DNA of 41,032 nt. Source: Treponema sp. Its GTDB lineage: Bacteria; Spirochaetota; Spirochaetia; Treponematales; Breznakiellaceae. The DNA is taken from contig JAIRSC010000181.1 in the NCBI GenBank assembly GCA_031255645.1, positions 1 through 41,032 on the forward strand, read 5' to 3'. Under the pieces are notes generated by a model. It ran no database searches. It had not been told where the DNA came from and saw only the letters and a program-made list of their open reading frames with translations. Positions 9,128 through 15,967 of this stretch are shown here, piece after piece (the first letter of the stretch is position 1; each line of letters opens with the position of its first letter). Made by a program: the position numbers and the translations under genes.

Positions 9128-9767
9128 TAAACCCTTCGGGCGGGTCGATTTTTACCGTATCCCCGGATTGTTCAATCAGATAAAAGCCCTGTTTGAGAAC
9201 ATAATTTCTCAATTCCGGCGGCACAATCGCGCCGGCCACCGCGCCGAGTAATTTTCGCGTATCCCCGCGTTCGTCAAGATAAGCGCGAAGAACCTTCATC
9301 CGTCCGGCATGGTCGTCCACGTGCTCTTTACGCAGCTTGGATTTTACTTCCACCGCCATCGCGAATTCGCCGTTTTCAAGCCATACGTCAACTTCCGCGA
9401 GAAAGGTTCCGTCGCGGCCGAAAAATTCTACGTCGGGACCAGCCCTGGTAAAAGTGTAATGCAGGGCCCGGAATTTTTCGGCGATGTTGGGAGCTACAAG
9501 ATGTTCGGCCAGTTCCCCGAAACGGTTGCCAAGCTCTCCCATTTTTTTGTTCACTTCGGCCACTTTTTTATCCAGCTCCTTTTTGCTTTCCCGAAGCTGG
9601 CGGTCCGTCTCTTTGATCTGGTGATTCGTTTCCTGAATTTTCCTGTCCGTTTCCTGAAATTTTTTATCTGTTTCCTGAAACTTTTTGTCCGTTTCCATCA
9701 TCGCGGCCCAAACGTCCTCGAACGTAAGGCCCCGCTGTGGTTCACGTATTTGCGCCATGTCTCCCAT
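9111..9767 (-). CDS. coiled-coil protein with PD-(D/E)XK nuclease-like domain (paralogue 1)
   Basis: 218 aa from the ATG at 9767, which has GGAG seven bases upstream; the open frame continues upstream through the promoter and is not used. Residues 25-66 are six heptads, five of them ETDKKFQ-like, predicted to form a coiled coil. Residues 120-142 (TFLAEVDVWLENGEFAMAVE and on) carry the D-x12-E-V-K spacing of a PD-(D/E)XK fold: Asp127, Glu140, Lys142. The layout resembles the poorly characterised DUF3782-like family found in cyanobacteria, archaea and spirochaetes. The C-terminus KQGFYLIEQSGDTVKI is shared with the second copy at 35878-36474. Function is unknown; a DNA-associated role is an inference. 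No membrane or signal segment is seen. Confidence 0.85.
   Translation of the reverse strand: MGDMAQIREPQRGLTFEDVWAAMMETDKKFQETDKKFQETDRKIQETNHQIKETDRQLRESKKELDKKVAEVNKKMGELGNRFGELAEHLVAPNIAEKFRALHYTFTRAGPDVEFFGRDGTFLAEVDVWLENGEFAMAVEVKSKLRKEHVDDHAGRMKVLRAYLDERGDTRKLLGAVAGAIVPPELRNYVLKQGFYLIEQSGDTVKIDPPEGFRPRLW
9591..9695 (-). repeat. 21-bp tandem repeats encoding heptads in paralogue 1
   Basis: Five consecutive 21-base units encode ETDKKFQ, ETDKKFQ, ETDRKIQ, ETNHQIK and ETDRQLR (residues 25-59). The first two encode identical heptads. The period equals one coiled-coil heptad, so gain or loss of units keeps both frame and heptad register. Confidence 0.85.
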
Positions 9768-9781
9768 AATTCCACTCCCGC

Positions 9782-9797
9782 GCCGGCCGCGGCCGGC
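9782..9797. promoter_or_regulatory. perfect 16-bp GC palindrome in leader of paralogue 1
   Basis: gccggccgcggccggc is self-complementary over all 16 bases. It lies between the promoter at 9808-9836 and the SD of the nuclease-like gene, so in the transcript it can form a hairpin (6-bp stem, CGCG loop) about 15 bases before the start codon. It could restrict translation or bind a protein; neither is shown. Confidence 0.55.
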
Positions 9798-9807
9798 TTT
9801 CCCGTAA

Positions 9808-9836
9808 AATATACCCCGCCTGAAAGCTGTCCGCAA
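9808..9836 (-). promoter_or_regulatory. promoter of nuclease-like paralogue 1
   Basis: On the minus strand TTGCGG (9831-9836) and TATATT (9808-9813) are separated by 17 bases. The predicted start lies near 9801, giving a leader of about 35 bases that contains the palindrome at 9782-9797. Confidence 0.6.
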
Positions 9837-9841
9837 CAGTG

Positions 9842-9882
9842 GGGAAAGGCCGGAATCCGTTTACAACATTCCGGCCTTTCCC
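9842..9882. terminator. perfect 15-bp inverted repeat, terminator-like hairpin
   Basis: gggaaaggccggaat (9842-9856) and its exact complement (9868-9882) enclose an 11-base loop. It follows the nifS-nifU genes and precedes the promoter of the nuclease-like gene. No T-run follows on either strand, so it is not a classical intrinsic terminator. It might be a factor-dependent terminator, an RNA-stabilising end or a protein site. Confidence 0.6.
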
Positions 9883-9969
9883 GTTATAAGGCCCGGCCCG
9901 GGCTGCCACTTTAATTTGCGGGCGAAATTTTATCCGTTACCGGAAACAGCTCTTGCGCGGCGGCGGGTA

Positions 9970-9990
9970 GCCCTTACCAAAGCCGCAGCC
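9970..9990. repeat. direct repeat copy 2 (partner at 9107-9127)
   Basis: gcccttaccaaagccgcagcc lies just beyond the stop of the nifU-like gene. On the minus strand it reads as codons ending R-L-W then stop, the same ending as the nuclease-like protein, so it may be a remnant of the 3' end of another copy of that gene, or a recombination footprint. Confidence 0.55.
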
Positions 9991-10001
9991 GCCGTATCCG
10001 G

Positions 10002-10592
10002 CTAACCGTAGAGATGCTCGTATTCGTGGAGCAATTCCAGCGCCTTTGTCTTGCAGCTGCCACAGACCGTACCGATTTTGGTGGCGGCCTGGAAATCTTC
10101 CCAGCTTCGGGCGCCGTTTTTGTACGCGGTTTCCAGGTCTTTGTCGGTAATCCCAAGGCAATTGCAGATCGTTACCGCTTCTACCTTGAACAGCCCCGCC
10201 CGGCCCGTTTTTTCAAGGTAATCGTCGATGGCGGCCCGCAGGGCTTTGTCGCCCAGTACCGAGCAGTGGATTTTGTTTTCGGGCAGTCCGCCGAGTTTTT
10301 GTACGAGGTCTTCGGGTTTTATCTTATAGGCGTCGGCGATGTTCATGCCCTTGATGATCTCGGAAAGCATGCTTGTGGACGCGATGGCGCTGGCGCAGCC
10401 GTAGGTTTTCCAGCGCACGTCGCTTATCACGTCGTCCGTGATCCGCAGCAGCATCACCATCTGATCCCCACAGCGTATGTTTCCGGTTTCCCCGCGGGCG
10501 TCGGCGGGGAACGCCGGCTCATCCTCAAGAAGAACATTTTTTGGGTTGGTAAAATGTTCTTTAACCGTATCCGAATATAACCACGCAGTCAT
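10002..10592 (-). CDS. nifU: NifU-like Fe-S cluster scaffold protein with BFD-type [2Fe-2S] domain
   Basis: 196 aa. The N-terminal IscU/NifU domain carries the three scaffold cysteines Cys41 (RCGDQM), Cys66 (TYGCASAIAS) and Cys110 (KIHCSVLG), with Asp43 beside the first. The C-terminal 55 residues match a bacterioferritin-associated-ferredoxin domain with CNC at 143-145 and CGSC at 177-180, expected to bind a permanent [2Fe-2S] cluster. The C-terminal thioredoxin-like Nfu domain of full NifU is absent. The start at 10592 has GGAGG five bases upstream. It follows the nifS-like gene by about 70 bases, and the two form a scaffold and sulfur-donor pair. Confidence 0.94.
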   Translation of the reverse strand: MTAWLYSDTVKEHFTNPKNVLLEDEPAFPADARGETGNIRCGDQMVMLLRITDDVISDVRWKTYGCASAIASTSMLSEIIKGMNIADAYKIKPEDLVQKLGGLPENKIHCSVLGDKALRAAIDDYLEKTGRAGLFKVEAVTICNCLGITDKDLETAYKNGARSWEDFQAATKIGTVCGSCKTKALELLHEYEHLYG

Positions 10593-10662
10593 AATTCCTC
10601 CAAAAGGCGGCAAACGTCCAAAACCGAAGTTTGGCTGTTTTGTTTTCCGGGCCGGCAACCTA

Positions 10663-11838
10663 CTAGGCTATGGTTGACATGCTCCGCAGCCGCTTGATAA
10701 CCGGCGGCACGGCGGCAATCACATAATCTATATCGGCCTCGCTTGTTCCAAGTCCCAGGCTGAACCGTATCGAGCCGTGGGCGCGTTCGGGCCCGGCCCC
10801 TATCGCCAAAAGCACGTGTGAAGGCTCAAGGCTTCCCGACGCGCAGGCGGAACCGGTGGAAACCTCGATTCCCTCAAGATCCATGGACAGGAGGATAGCC
10901 TCTCCCTCGGCGCCGGGAAACGAAACGTTAAGGGTATTGGGCAGCGTGTCTTCCCCGTGGCCGTTGATCAGTATGTTGGGAACCGCCGCCAGAAGCCCGT
11001 CCCGAAGGCGCTTTCGCAGCGCTCCCATTTCTTTCCCGTAGCTTTCAAGATCCCGCTTTGCCAGTTCCGCGGCCTTTCCAAAACCCAGGATGCCGGTATT
11101 GTTGTAGGTTCCCGCCCTCATTCCGTCTTCCTGGTGCCCGCCGTGAACAAGCGGATAAAGCGGCGCTTTTTCCCGGACGTACAGGGCGCCCGTACCCTTG
11201 GGGCCGTAGATTTTGTGCGCCGATATCGTCAGGTAATCAACCCCAAGCTCCGCCGCGTTAAGCGGAATCTTCCCCACCGCCTGAACGGCGTCGGTATGAA
11301 CATAAGCGCCCGCCGCCTTCGCGACGGCCGTGATTTCCCGGATATCCTGAATCGTGCCGATTTCGTTGTTGGCCGTCATCACCGACACAAAAAGGGTTTC
11401 CTCGTTTACGGCGTTTTTCAGCTCGTCCATCCGAAGCTTTCCGTCGCCGTCCACGGGGATAAAATCCACCCTGTAGCCCAGCGACGCAAGGTACTTCGCC
11501 GAATTGAGTACGCAGGGATGTTCTATCGTACTGGTAACAATGCCCCGCCTGCCGCCGGAAAGCGGCGCTCCGCGTGAGTCCGAGGCAAGGACGCGCATTG
11601 CCGCGAACACCGTGTTGTTCGACTCGGAGCCGCCGGAGTTAAAAACGACGGTTTTCGCCGGAACCCCCAACAGCTCCCCTACCCTAATCCGGGCCTCTTC
11701 CACCCGGTTCCTCGCTTCCCGGCCCGCCGCGTGCATACTTGACGCGTTCCCGTATATTGATAAATCATCTATAATCGCGGACCGTACCTCGTCCCTGAGC
11801 GGGGTCGTGGCGTTGTAGTCCAGATAAATTCGTTTCAC
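10663..11838 (-). CDS. nifS: cysteine desulfurase (NifS/IscS family)
   Basis: 391 aa from a GTG giving V/M-KRIYLDYNATTP, the normal N-terminus; a TTG nine bases further upstream (11847) is the alternative start. It is PLP-dependent and mobilises sulfur from cysteine for Fe-S assembly. The PLP lysine is Lys209 in TISAHKIYGPKG and the catalytic cysteine is Cys332 in VSTGSACASGSLEPSHVL. The substrate-binding blocks STIEHPCVL and MTANNEIGTIQDI are intact. It is first in a two-gene unit with the nifU-like scaffold, behind a strong promoter. No Rrf2/IscR-type regulator gene is adjacent. Confidence 0.95.
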   Translation of the reverse strand: MKRIYLDYNATTPLRDEVRSAIIDDLSIYGNASSMHAAGREARNRVEEARIRVGELLGVPAKTVVFNSGGSESNNTVFAAMRVLASDSRGAPLSGGRRGIVTSTIEHPCVLNSAKYLASLGYRVDFIPVDGDGKLRMDELKNAVNEETLFVSVMTANNEIGTIQDIREITAVAKAAGAYVHTDAVQAVGKIPLNAAELGVDYLTISAHKIYGPKGTGALYVREKAPLYPLVHGGHQEDGMRAGTYNNTGILGFGKAAELAKRDLESYGKEMGALRKRLRDGLLAAVPNILINGHGEDTLPNTLNVSFPGAEGEAILLSMDLEGIEVSTGSACASGSLEPSHVLLAIGAGPERAHGSIRFSLGLGTSEADIDYVIAAVPPVIKRLRSMSTIA

Positions 11839-11861
11839 GTCCTTCAATCCTTACATTTCCT

Positions 11862-11890
11862 ATAATAATACTAAACTATACTTTTGTCAA
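11862..11890 (-). promoter_or_regulatory. strong promoter of nifS-nifU
   Basis: Minus strand TTGACA (11885-11890), 17-base spacer, TATTAT (11862-11867). The predicted start is near 11855, just before the desulfurase start codon. It is one of the best sigma70 matches in the window and is divergent from the phosphohexomutase gene. Confidence 0.75.
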
Positions 11891-11913
11891 TTTTTTCTTT
11901 CTTGCCCCGGCAA

Positions 11914-11942
11914 TTCCAAAACCGGCGAATACCGGATATACT
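11914..11942 (+). promoter_or_regulatory. promoter of phosphohexomutase gene, predicted leaderless
   Basis: TTCCAA (11914-11919, weak -35), 17 bases, TATACT (11937-11942, good -10). The start codon at 11949 lies 7 bases after the -10 box, where transcription would start. No SD precedes the ATG. Confidence 0.5.
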
Positions 11943-11948
11943 TACCCT

Positions 11949-13925
11949 ATGACTTTAACCCCCTATTACGCTCTCGACAAGAAGGCCGTGGAGGAGGCCC
12001 TGAATGGGATGATCCTCTCGCCCTCCGGCTGGCGGGCCGTTTTTTCGGCGAACGGCGAAGAGGATTCGGGAACGGAGATTTCGCCCCCTTACGGAATCAT
12101 CGCCGCCGCCGGGGCGATTGTGTTCGCCGAATACATGCGGGGGGGGCGGTCCCCCACCGTTATCCTGGGCATGGACACCCGCCCCACCGGGCCGGCGACG
12201 GCGGAACTTATGATACGGGCCTTTATCGCGTCGGGCTGCAGGGTTCTGTTTGCCGGAGTTTCGGCGGCCCCCGAAATCATGGCCTATTCGAAGGCCCTTT
12301 CCTCCCCGGCCGGCGGCGGGGATCAGGTTCCGCCGGGCGGTGGAAGCGCGGATCCCGCGCCGGGCTATTTCGCCTATATTTCGGCGAGTCACAATCCCAT
12401 AGGCCATAACGGAATCAAATTCGGTCTTGGCGGCGGGGTTCTCGCCGGCCCCGAAGCGATGAAACTTATCGCGGCGTTAAAGGATCGCCTGGCCGCGGAA
12501 AACGCTCCCCGGCAAATCGTTTCTCTTCTGGAAACGGCGGACGACGCCGAAGCCGCGCGGATATACCGGGAACAGGCCGCGATCAAGAAAAGCGCCCTCG
12601 CCGCCTACAGGGATTTCAGCGCGCTGGTGATCGCGGGAAGCGCGGATTCCCCTGAAACGCCGGACGCCGAGGACGGGATTTTCGGCGCGATAAAAGCCGG
12701 TCTTGCCGGGCGGCCGCTGGGAATCGCCGCGGACTTTAACGGATCCGCCCGCAGCCTGAGCATCGACGAAGAGCTGTTCCGTTCCCTGGGAATCGGCTTT
12801 CGTTCGATTAACGGAAAGCCCGGCGAAATCGCCCACGCGATCATCCCCGAAGGAGAATCCCTCGTTCCCTGCGCCCGCTTTCTTTCGGAGCTCCACGCTT
12901 CGGATCCTTCGTTTACGCTGGGCTATGTTCCCGACTGCGACGGGGACAGGGGGAATCTTGTCGTCTGGGACGACCGGGAAAACGGAACCCGTATCCTCGA
13001 AGCCCAGGAGGTTTTCGCCCTCGCCTGCGCCGCCGAGCTTGCCCATCTTGTCTGGACGGATGTTCTCCGTTACGGCGAAAACGGCAAAGCCCTTGGCGGG
13101 GCTGCCGTGGCGGTAAACGGCCCGACCTCCCTGCGCATAGACCGCATCGCCGAAGCCTTTGGCGTCGAGGTTTTCCGCGCCGAGGTCGGAGAAGCCAACG
13201 TGGTGAACCTTGCCCGCGCCCTCCGCGAACAGGGCCGCATAGTCCGCATACTCGGCGAAGGCTCCAACGGCGGGAACATCACCCACCCTTCGGCTGTGCG
13301 GGATCCGCTGTCGACGCTTTTCGCCCTGATAAAGCTCCTTACGATACGGGAGCCGCGCCGGGCCGGGCCGCGGGCCGCCTTCCATGGGGAACGGGAAAGG
13401 GGCGGCGGCTTTTTTGACATTTGGCTTGAAAAGGCCGGAAAAAAAAGCCGCGCCGGGAATACGGGCGGCAATGGCGGCGCCGATAACAACGGCGGTTTTG
13501 CCCTTTCCGATATTATTTCTTCCCTTCCCCGTTTTTACACTACCGGGGTTTCCACCCCCGAAGCGAAGCTGCAGGTTGTTACTTCGGATCACAGGCTGCT
13601 CAAGGAAAAATACCAAAACGTGTTTCTTGCCGAATGGGAACAAAAAAGGGCCGGGCTCGAACGTTACGGGATATCCGGCTTTGAAGCCAGGGCCTGCATA
13701 GCTTCGGAAGAAAAGCGAAACCTTGAACGTTTCGGCGACGCGGAAACCGGCGGCCTTAAAATCGTGTTTACCGGGGCGGACAAAAAAGACAAAGCCTTTA
13801 TCTGGATGAGGGGATCAAAAACCGAAAGCGTGTTCAGGATCATGGCCGACGCCGAAGAGGCGGAACTTGAACGGGAACTTATCATGTGGCAGCGCGGCAT
13901 GGTCCGCAGGGCCGACTCCCTGTAA
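11949..13925 (+). CDS. phosphoglucomutase/phosphomannomutase family protein
   Basis: 658 aa, cytoplasmic alpha-D-phosphohexomutase that moves phosphate between C1 and C6 of a sugar. Seen in order: SPSGWRAVF (residues 24-32, phosphate/entry site), the phosphoserine loop YISASHNPIGHNGIKFG with Ser147, the metal site PDCDGDR (Asp329, Asp331, Asp333), and the sugar-binding loop GEGSNGGNITHPSAVRDP. Longer than typical 450-580 aa members because of inserts, including low-complexity glycine/asparagine text near residues 500-520. Substrate (glucose or mannose) cannot be read from sequence. No SD precedes the ATG; the next in-frame ATG (12009) would remove 20 residues but keep the family core. Confidence 0.92.
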   Translation: MTLTPYYALDKKAVEEALNGMILSPSGWRAVFSANGEEDSGTEISPPYGIIAAAGAIVFAEYMRGGRSPTVILGMDTRPTGPATAELMIRAFIASGCRVLFAGVSAAPEIMAYSKALSSPAGGGDQVPPGGGSADPAPGYFAYISASHNPIGHNGIKFGLGGGVLAGPEAMKLIAALKDRLAAENAPRQIVSLLETADDAEAARIYREQAAIKKSALAAYRDFSALVIAGSADSPETPDAEDGIFGAIKAGLAGRPLGIAADFNGSARSLSIDEELFRSLGIGFRSINGKPGEIAHAIIPEGESLVPCARFLSELHASDPSFTLGYVPDCDGDRGNLVVWDDRENGTRILEAQEVFALACAAELAHLVWTDVLRYGENGKALGGAAVAVNGPTSLRIDRIAEAFGVEVFRAEVGEANVVNLARALREQGRIVRILGEGSNGGNITHPSAVRDPLSTLFALIKLLTIREPRRAGPRAAFHGERERGGGFFDIWLEKAGKKSRAGNTGGNGGADNNGGFALSDIISSLPRFYTTGVSTPEAKLQVVTSDHRLLKEKYQNVFLAEWEQKRAGLERYGISGFEARACIASEEKRNLERFGDAETGGLKIVFTGADKKDKAFIWMRGSKTESVFRIMADAEEAELERELIMWQRGMVRRADSL

Positions 13926-13972
13926 ACGCCGCAATACGAATCCGCGGACGACGACACGCGGGCGGGGTTTCC

Positions 13973-14001
13973 TTGACAGCCTTTATCGAAGGCTTTATAT
14001 T
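13973..14001 (+). promoter_or_regulatory. promoter of topoisomerase operon with inverted repeat in spacer
   Basis: TTGACA (13973-13978), 17 bases, TATATT (13996-14001). The spacer region holds the inverted repeat AGCCTT-TATCG-AAGGCT (13978-13994), centred between the two boxes, so a repressor or DNA-topology effect on the promoter is conceivable. Confidence 0.7.
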
Positions 14002-14035
14002 GTAGAAAGGCGCGCCGGGCCGCGCCGGGAGACAC

Positions 14036-15955
14036 GTGGCGTACATAAAAACCCTTTTTGAACGGAACTTTCTCGAATACGCTTCCTATGTAATCAAGGA
14101 CAGGGCTATTCCGGATCTTGAAGACGGACTCAAGCCGGTACAAAGGCGGATTCTCCACTCGCTCTTTGAAATGGACGACGGCAAATTCCACAAGGTTGCC
14201 AATGTGGTGGGCCACTGCATGAAGTACCATCCCCACGGGGACGCCTCCATAGGGAACGCCCTGGTGGTTCTGGCAAACAAGGACCTGTTTATCGACAGGC
14301 AGGGAAATTTCGGCAATATTTTTACCGGCGACGAGGCTTCGGCGGCAAGGTACATTGAATGCCGGGCGACTCCCCTCGCGAAGGAAATTTTTCACAATCC
14401 GAAACTTACCCCCTATGTGGATTCCTACGACGGCCGTAACAAAGAACCGGTGCTGTTTCCGGCGAAAATGCCCGTCGTTCTGGTTATAGGCGCCGAGGGA
14501 ATCGCCGTCGGCATGTCCACAAAGATAGTTCCGCATAACATTATCGAAACGCTCGAAGCGGAAAAGGCCTGTTTAAAGGGCGCCAAATTCCAGCTTTTCC
14601 CGGACTTTCCCACGGGCGGCTTTATCGACGTTTCGGACTACCGCGACGGCAACGGCAAGCTCAGGGTCAGGGCAAAGATCGACACGTCGGACCCAAAGCG
14701 CATCGTGATCCGGGAACTGCCTTTCGGCTCTACCACGGAAAGCGTGATGGCAAGCATAGAAAGCGCGGCAAAGGCCGGACGTGTCAAGATTCAGTCGATA
14801 AACGATTTTACCACGGATCAGGTCGAGATTGAAATAAAGCTTGCCCGCGGAGTGTATTCCGAAGAAACCATTGACGCCCTTTACGCGTTCACCGAATGTG
14901 AACAGTCCATATCGGTAAATCTGCTGGTGATCCGCGACGGCCTTCCCCGCGTCATGACCGTTACGGAGGTGATAAAGTATCACGCCAAACAGCTTGTCAA
15001 GGTTCTTACCAAGGAACTTGAGCTTGAAAAACGGGAGCTTCTTGACAAGCTCCATCTGCGGACCCTGGAGCGTATCTTTATCGAGGAGCGAATCTACAAG
15101 GGCATCGAAAAAATGAAAACCGCCAGGGGCGTCAGCGACGCGGTTATCGCGGGCTTTAAGCCCTTCCTCAGGGAAATCGCCCCCGGAACGGTCAGCCCGG
15201 AAGACGTGGAACACCTGCTCAGGATTCCCATCAGGCGGATTTCCCTTTACGACATCAACAAAGCCCGCGAAGAAATGGAGCAGATAAACGCCCGGATCAA
15301 AGAGATCAACGGTCACCTTAAAAACATCACCGCCTACGCGGTAAAATTTCTTGACGGCGTTATAGCGAAAGTCCGGGCAAACGAAGAGCTTAACGGAGGA
15401 AAGCGGAGAAGCGAAATCGGAAGTTTCGGGAAAATCGACGTCAAGGAAGTGGCGCGAAAAGATCTACAGCTCAAATACGACAGGGCCACGGGTTACCTGG
15501 GCAGTTCCGTGTCGGGCGAAACCGTCGCCGAGCTTTCCCCCTTCGACAGAATTCTCGTTATACGAAACAACGGCGTCTGGTCGGTAACGGACATTCCGGA
15601 AAAAGCCTTTGTGGGGCTTAACGCCTGGTACATAGGCCCCGCCGACAAGGAAGTCCTGTCTTCAATCGTTTTTACCCTGATCTACAAAGAAGCGAAAACC
15701 GGTTTTCCCTGCATCAAGCGTTTTACGATTGAAGGCTGGATCATGAACAAAGACTACGCCCTGCTTCCCGACGGCTGTACCGTTCTTCACGGAGACTCGA
15801 GAAAAAAGTTTAGTTTTACCCTTACCTACAAGCCGAAGCCCAGGCTCAAAGTGTTAAGCGAAACATTCAAGGCCCAGGATTATCTTGTAAAGGGACTCAA
15901 GGCCGGGGGCGTCCGGCTCGCGGCGAAAGAAGCGCTCAAGCTTGAGTTGCGGTAG
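14036..15955 (+). CDS. parC: type IIA topoisomerase subunit A (ParC/GyrA-like, short form)
   Basis: 639 aa, well below the roughly 750-880 aa of usual GyrA/ParC. Breakage-reunion domain: catalytic Tyr106 with Arg105 in AARYIECRATP, HPHGDASIG at 66-73, and DGRNKEPVLFPAKMPVVLVIGAEGIAVGMST. The C-terminal part is a shortened beta-pinwheel without a visible GyrA box, which favours decatenating topo IV over supercoiling gyrase. Positions equivalent to the E. coli GyrA quinolone residues Ser83 and Asp87 are Ala70 and Asn74. The start is GTG with GGGAG upstream. The partner ATPase subunit (ParE/GyrB) is not in the window. A coiled-coil membrane protein follows after 12 bases. Confidence 0.93.
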   Translation: MAYIKTLFERNFLEYASYVIKDRAIPDLEDGLKPVQRRILHSLFEMDDGKFHKVANVVGHCMKYHPHGDASIGNALVVLANKDLFIDRQGNFGNIFTGDEASAARYIECRATPLAKEIFHNPKLTPYVDSYDGRNKEPVLFPAKMPVVLVIGAEGIAVGMSTKIVPHNIIETLEAEKACLKGAKFQLFPDFPTGGFIDVSDYRDGNGKLRVRAKIDTSDPKRIVIRELPFGSTTESVMASIESAAKAGRVKIQSINDFTTDQVEIEIKLARGVYSEETIDALYAFTECEQSISVNLLVIRDGLPRVMTVTEVIKYHAKQLVKVLTKELELEKRELLDKLHLRTLERIFIEERIYKGIEKMKTARGVSDAVIAGFKPFLREIAPGTVSPEDVEHLLRIPIRRISLYDINKAREEMEQINARIKEINGHLKNITAYAVKFLDGVIAKVRANEELNGGKRRSEIGSFGKIDVKEVARKDLQLKYDRATGYLGSSVSGETVAELSPFDRILVIRNNGVWSVTDIPEKAFVGLNAWYIGPADKEVLSSIVFTLIYKEAKTGFPCIKRFTIEGWIMNKDYALLPDGCTVLHGDSRKKFSFTLTYKPKPRLKVLSETFKAQDYLVKGLKAGGVRLAAKEALKLELR

Positions 15956-15967
15956 AAGGACAATAAC

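Noticed and set aside
9937-10161. Short frames at the 3' end of the nifU-like gene ending in R-L-W or G-K-type text
   Set aside because: They overlap the nifU-like gene almost wholly. The R-L-W-stop coincidence is kept only as part of the direct-repeat finding.
12477-13643. 388-codon minus-strand frame opposite the phosphohexomutase
   Set aside because: Antisense shadow; no start signals and no family resemblance.
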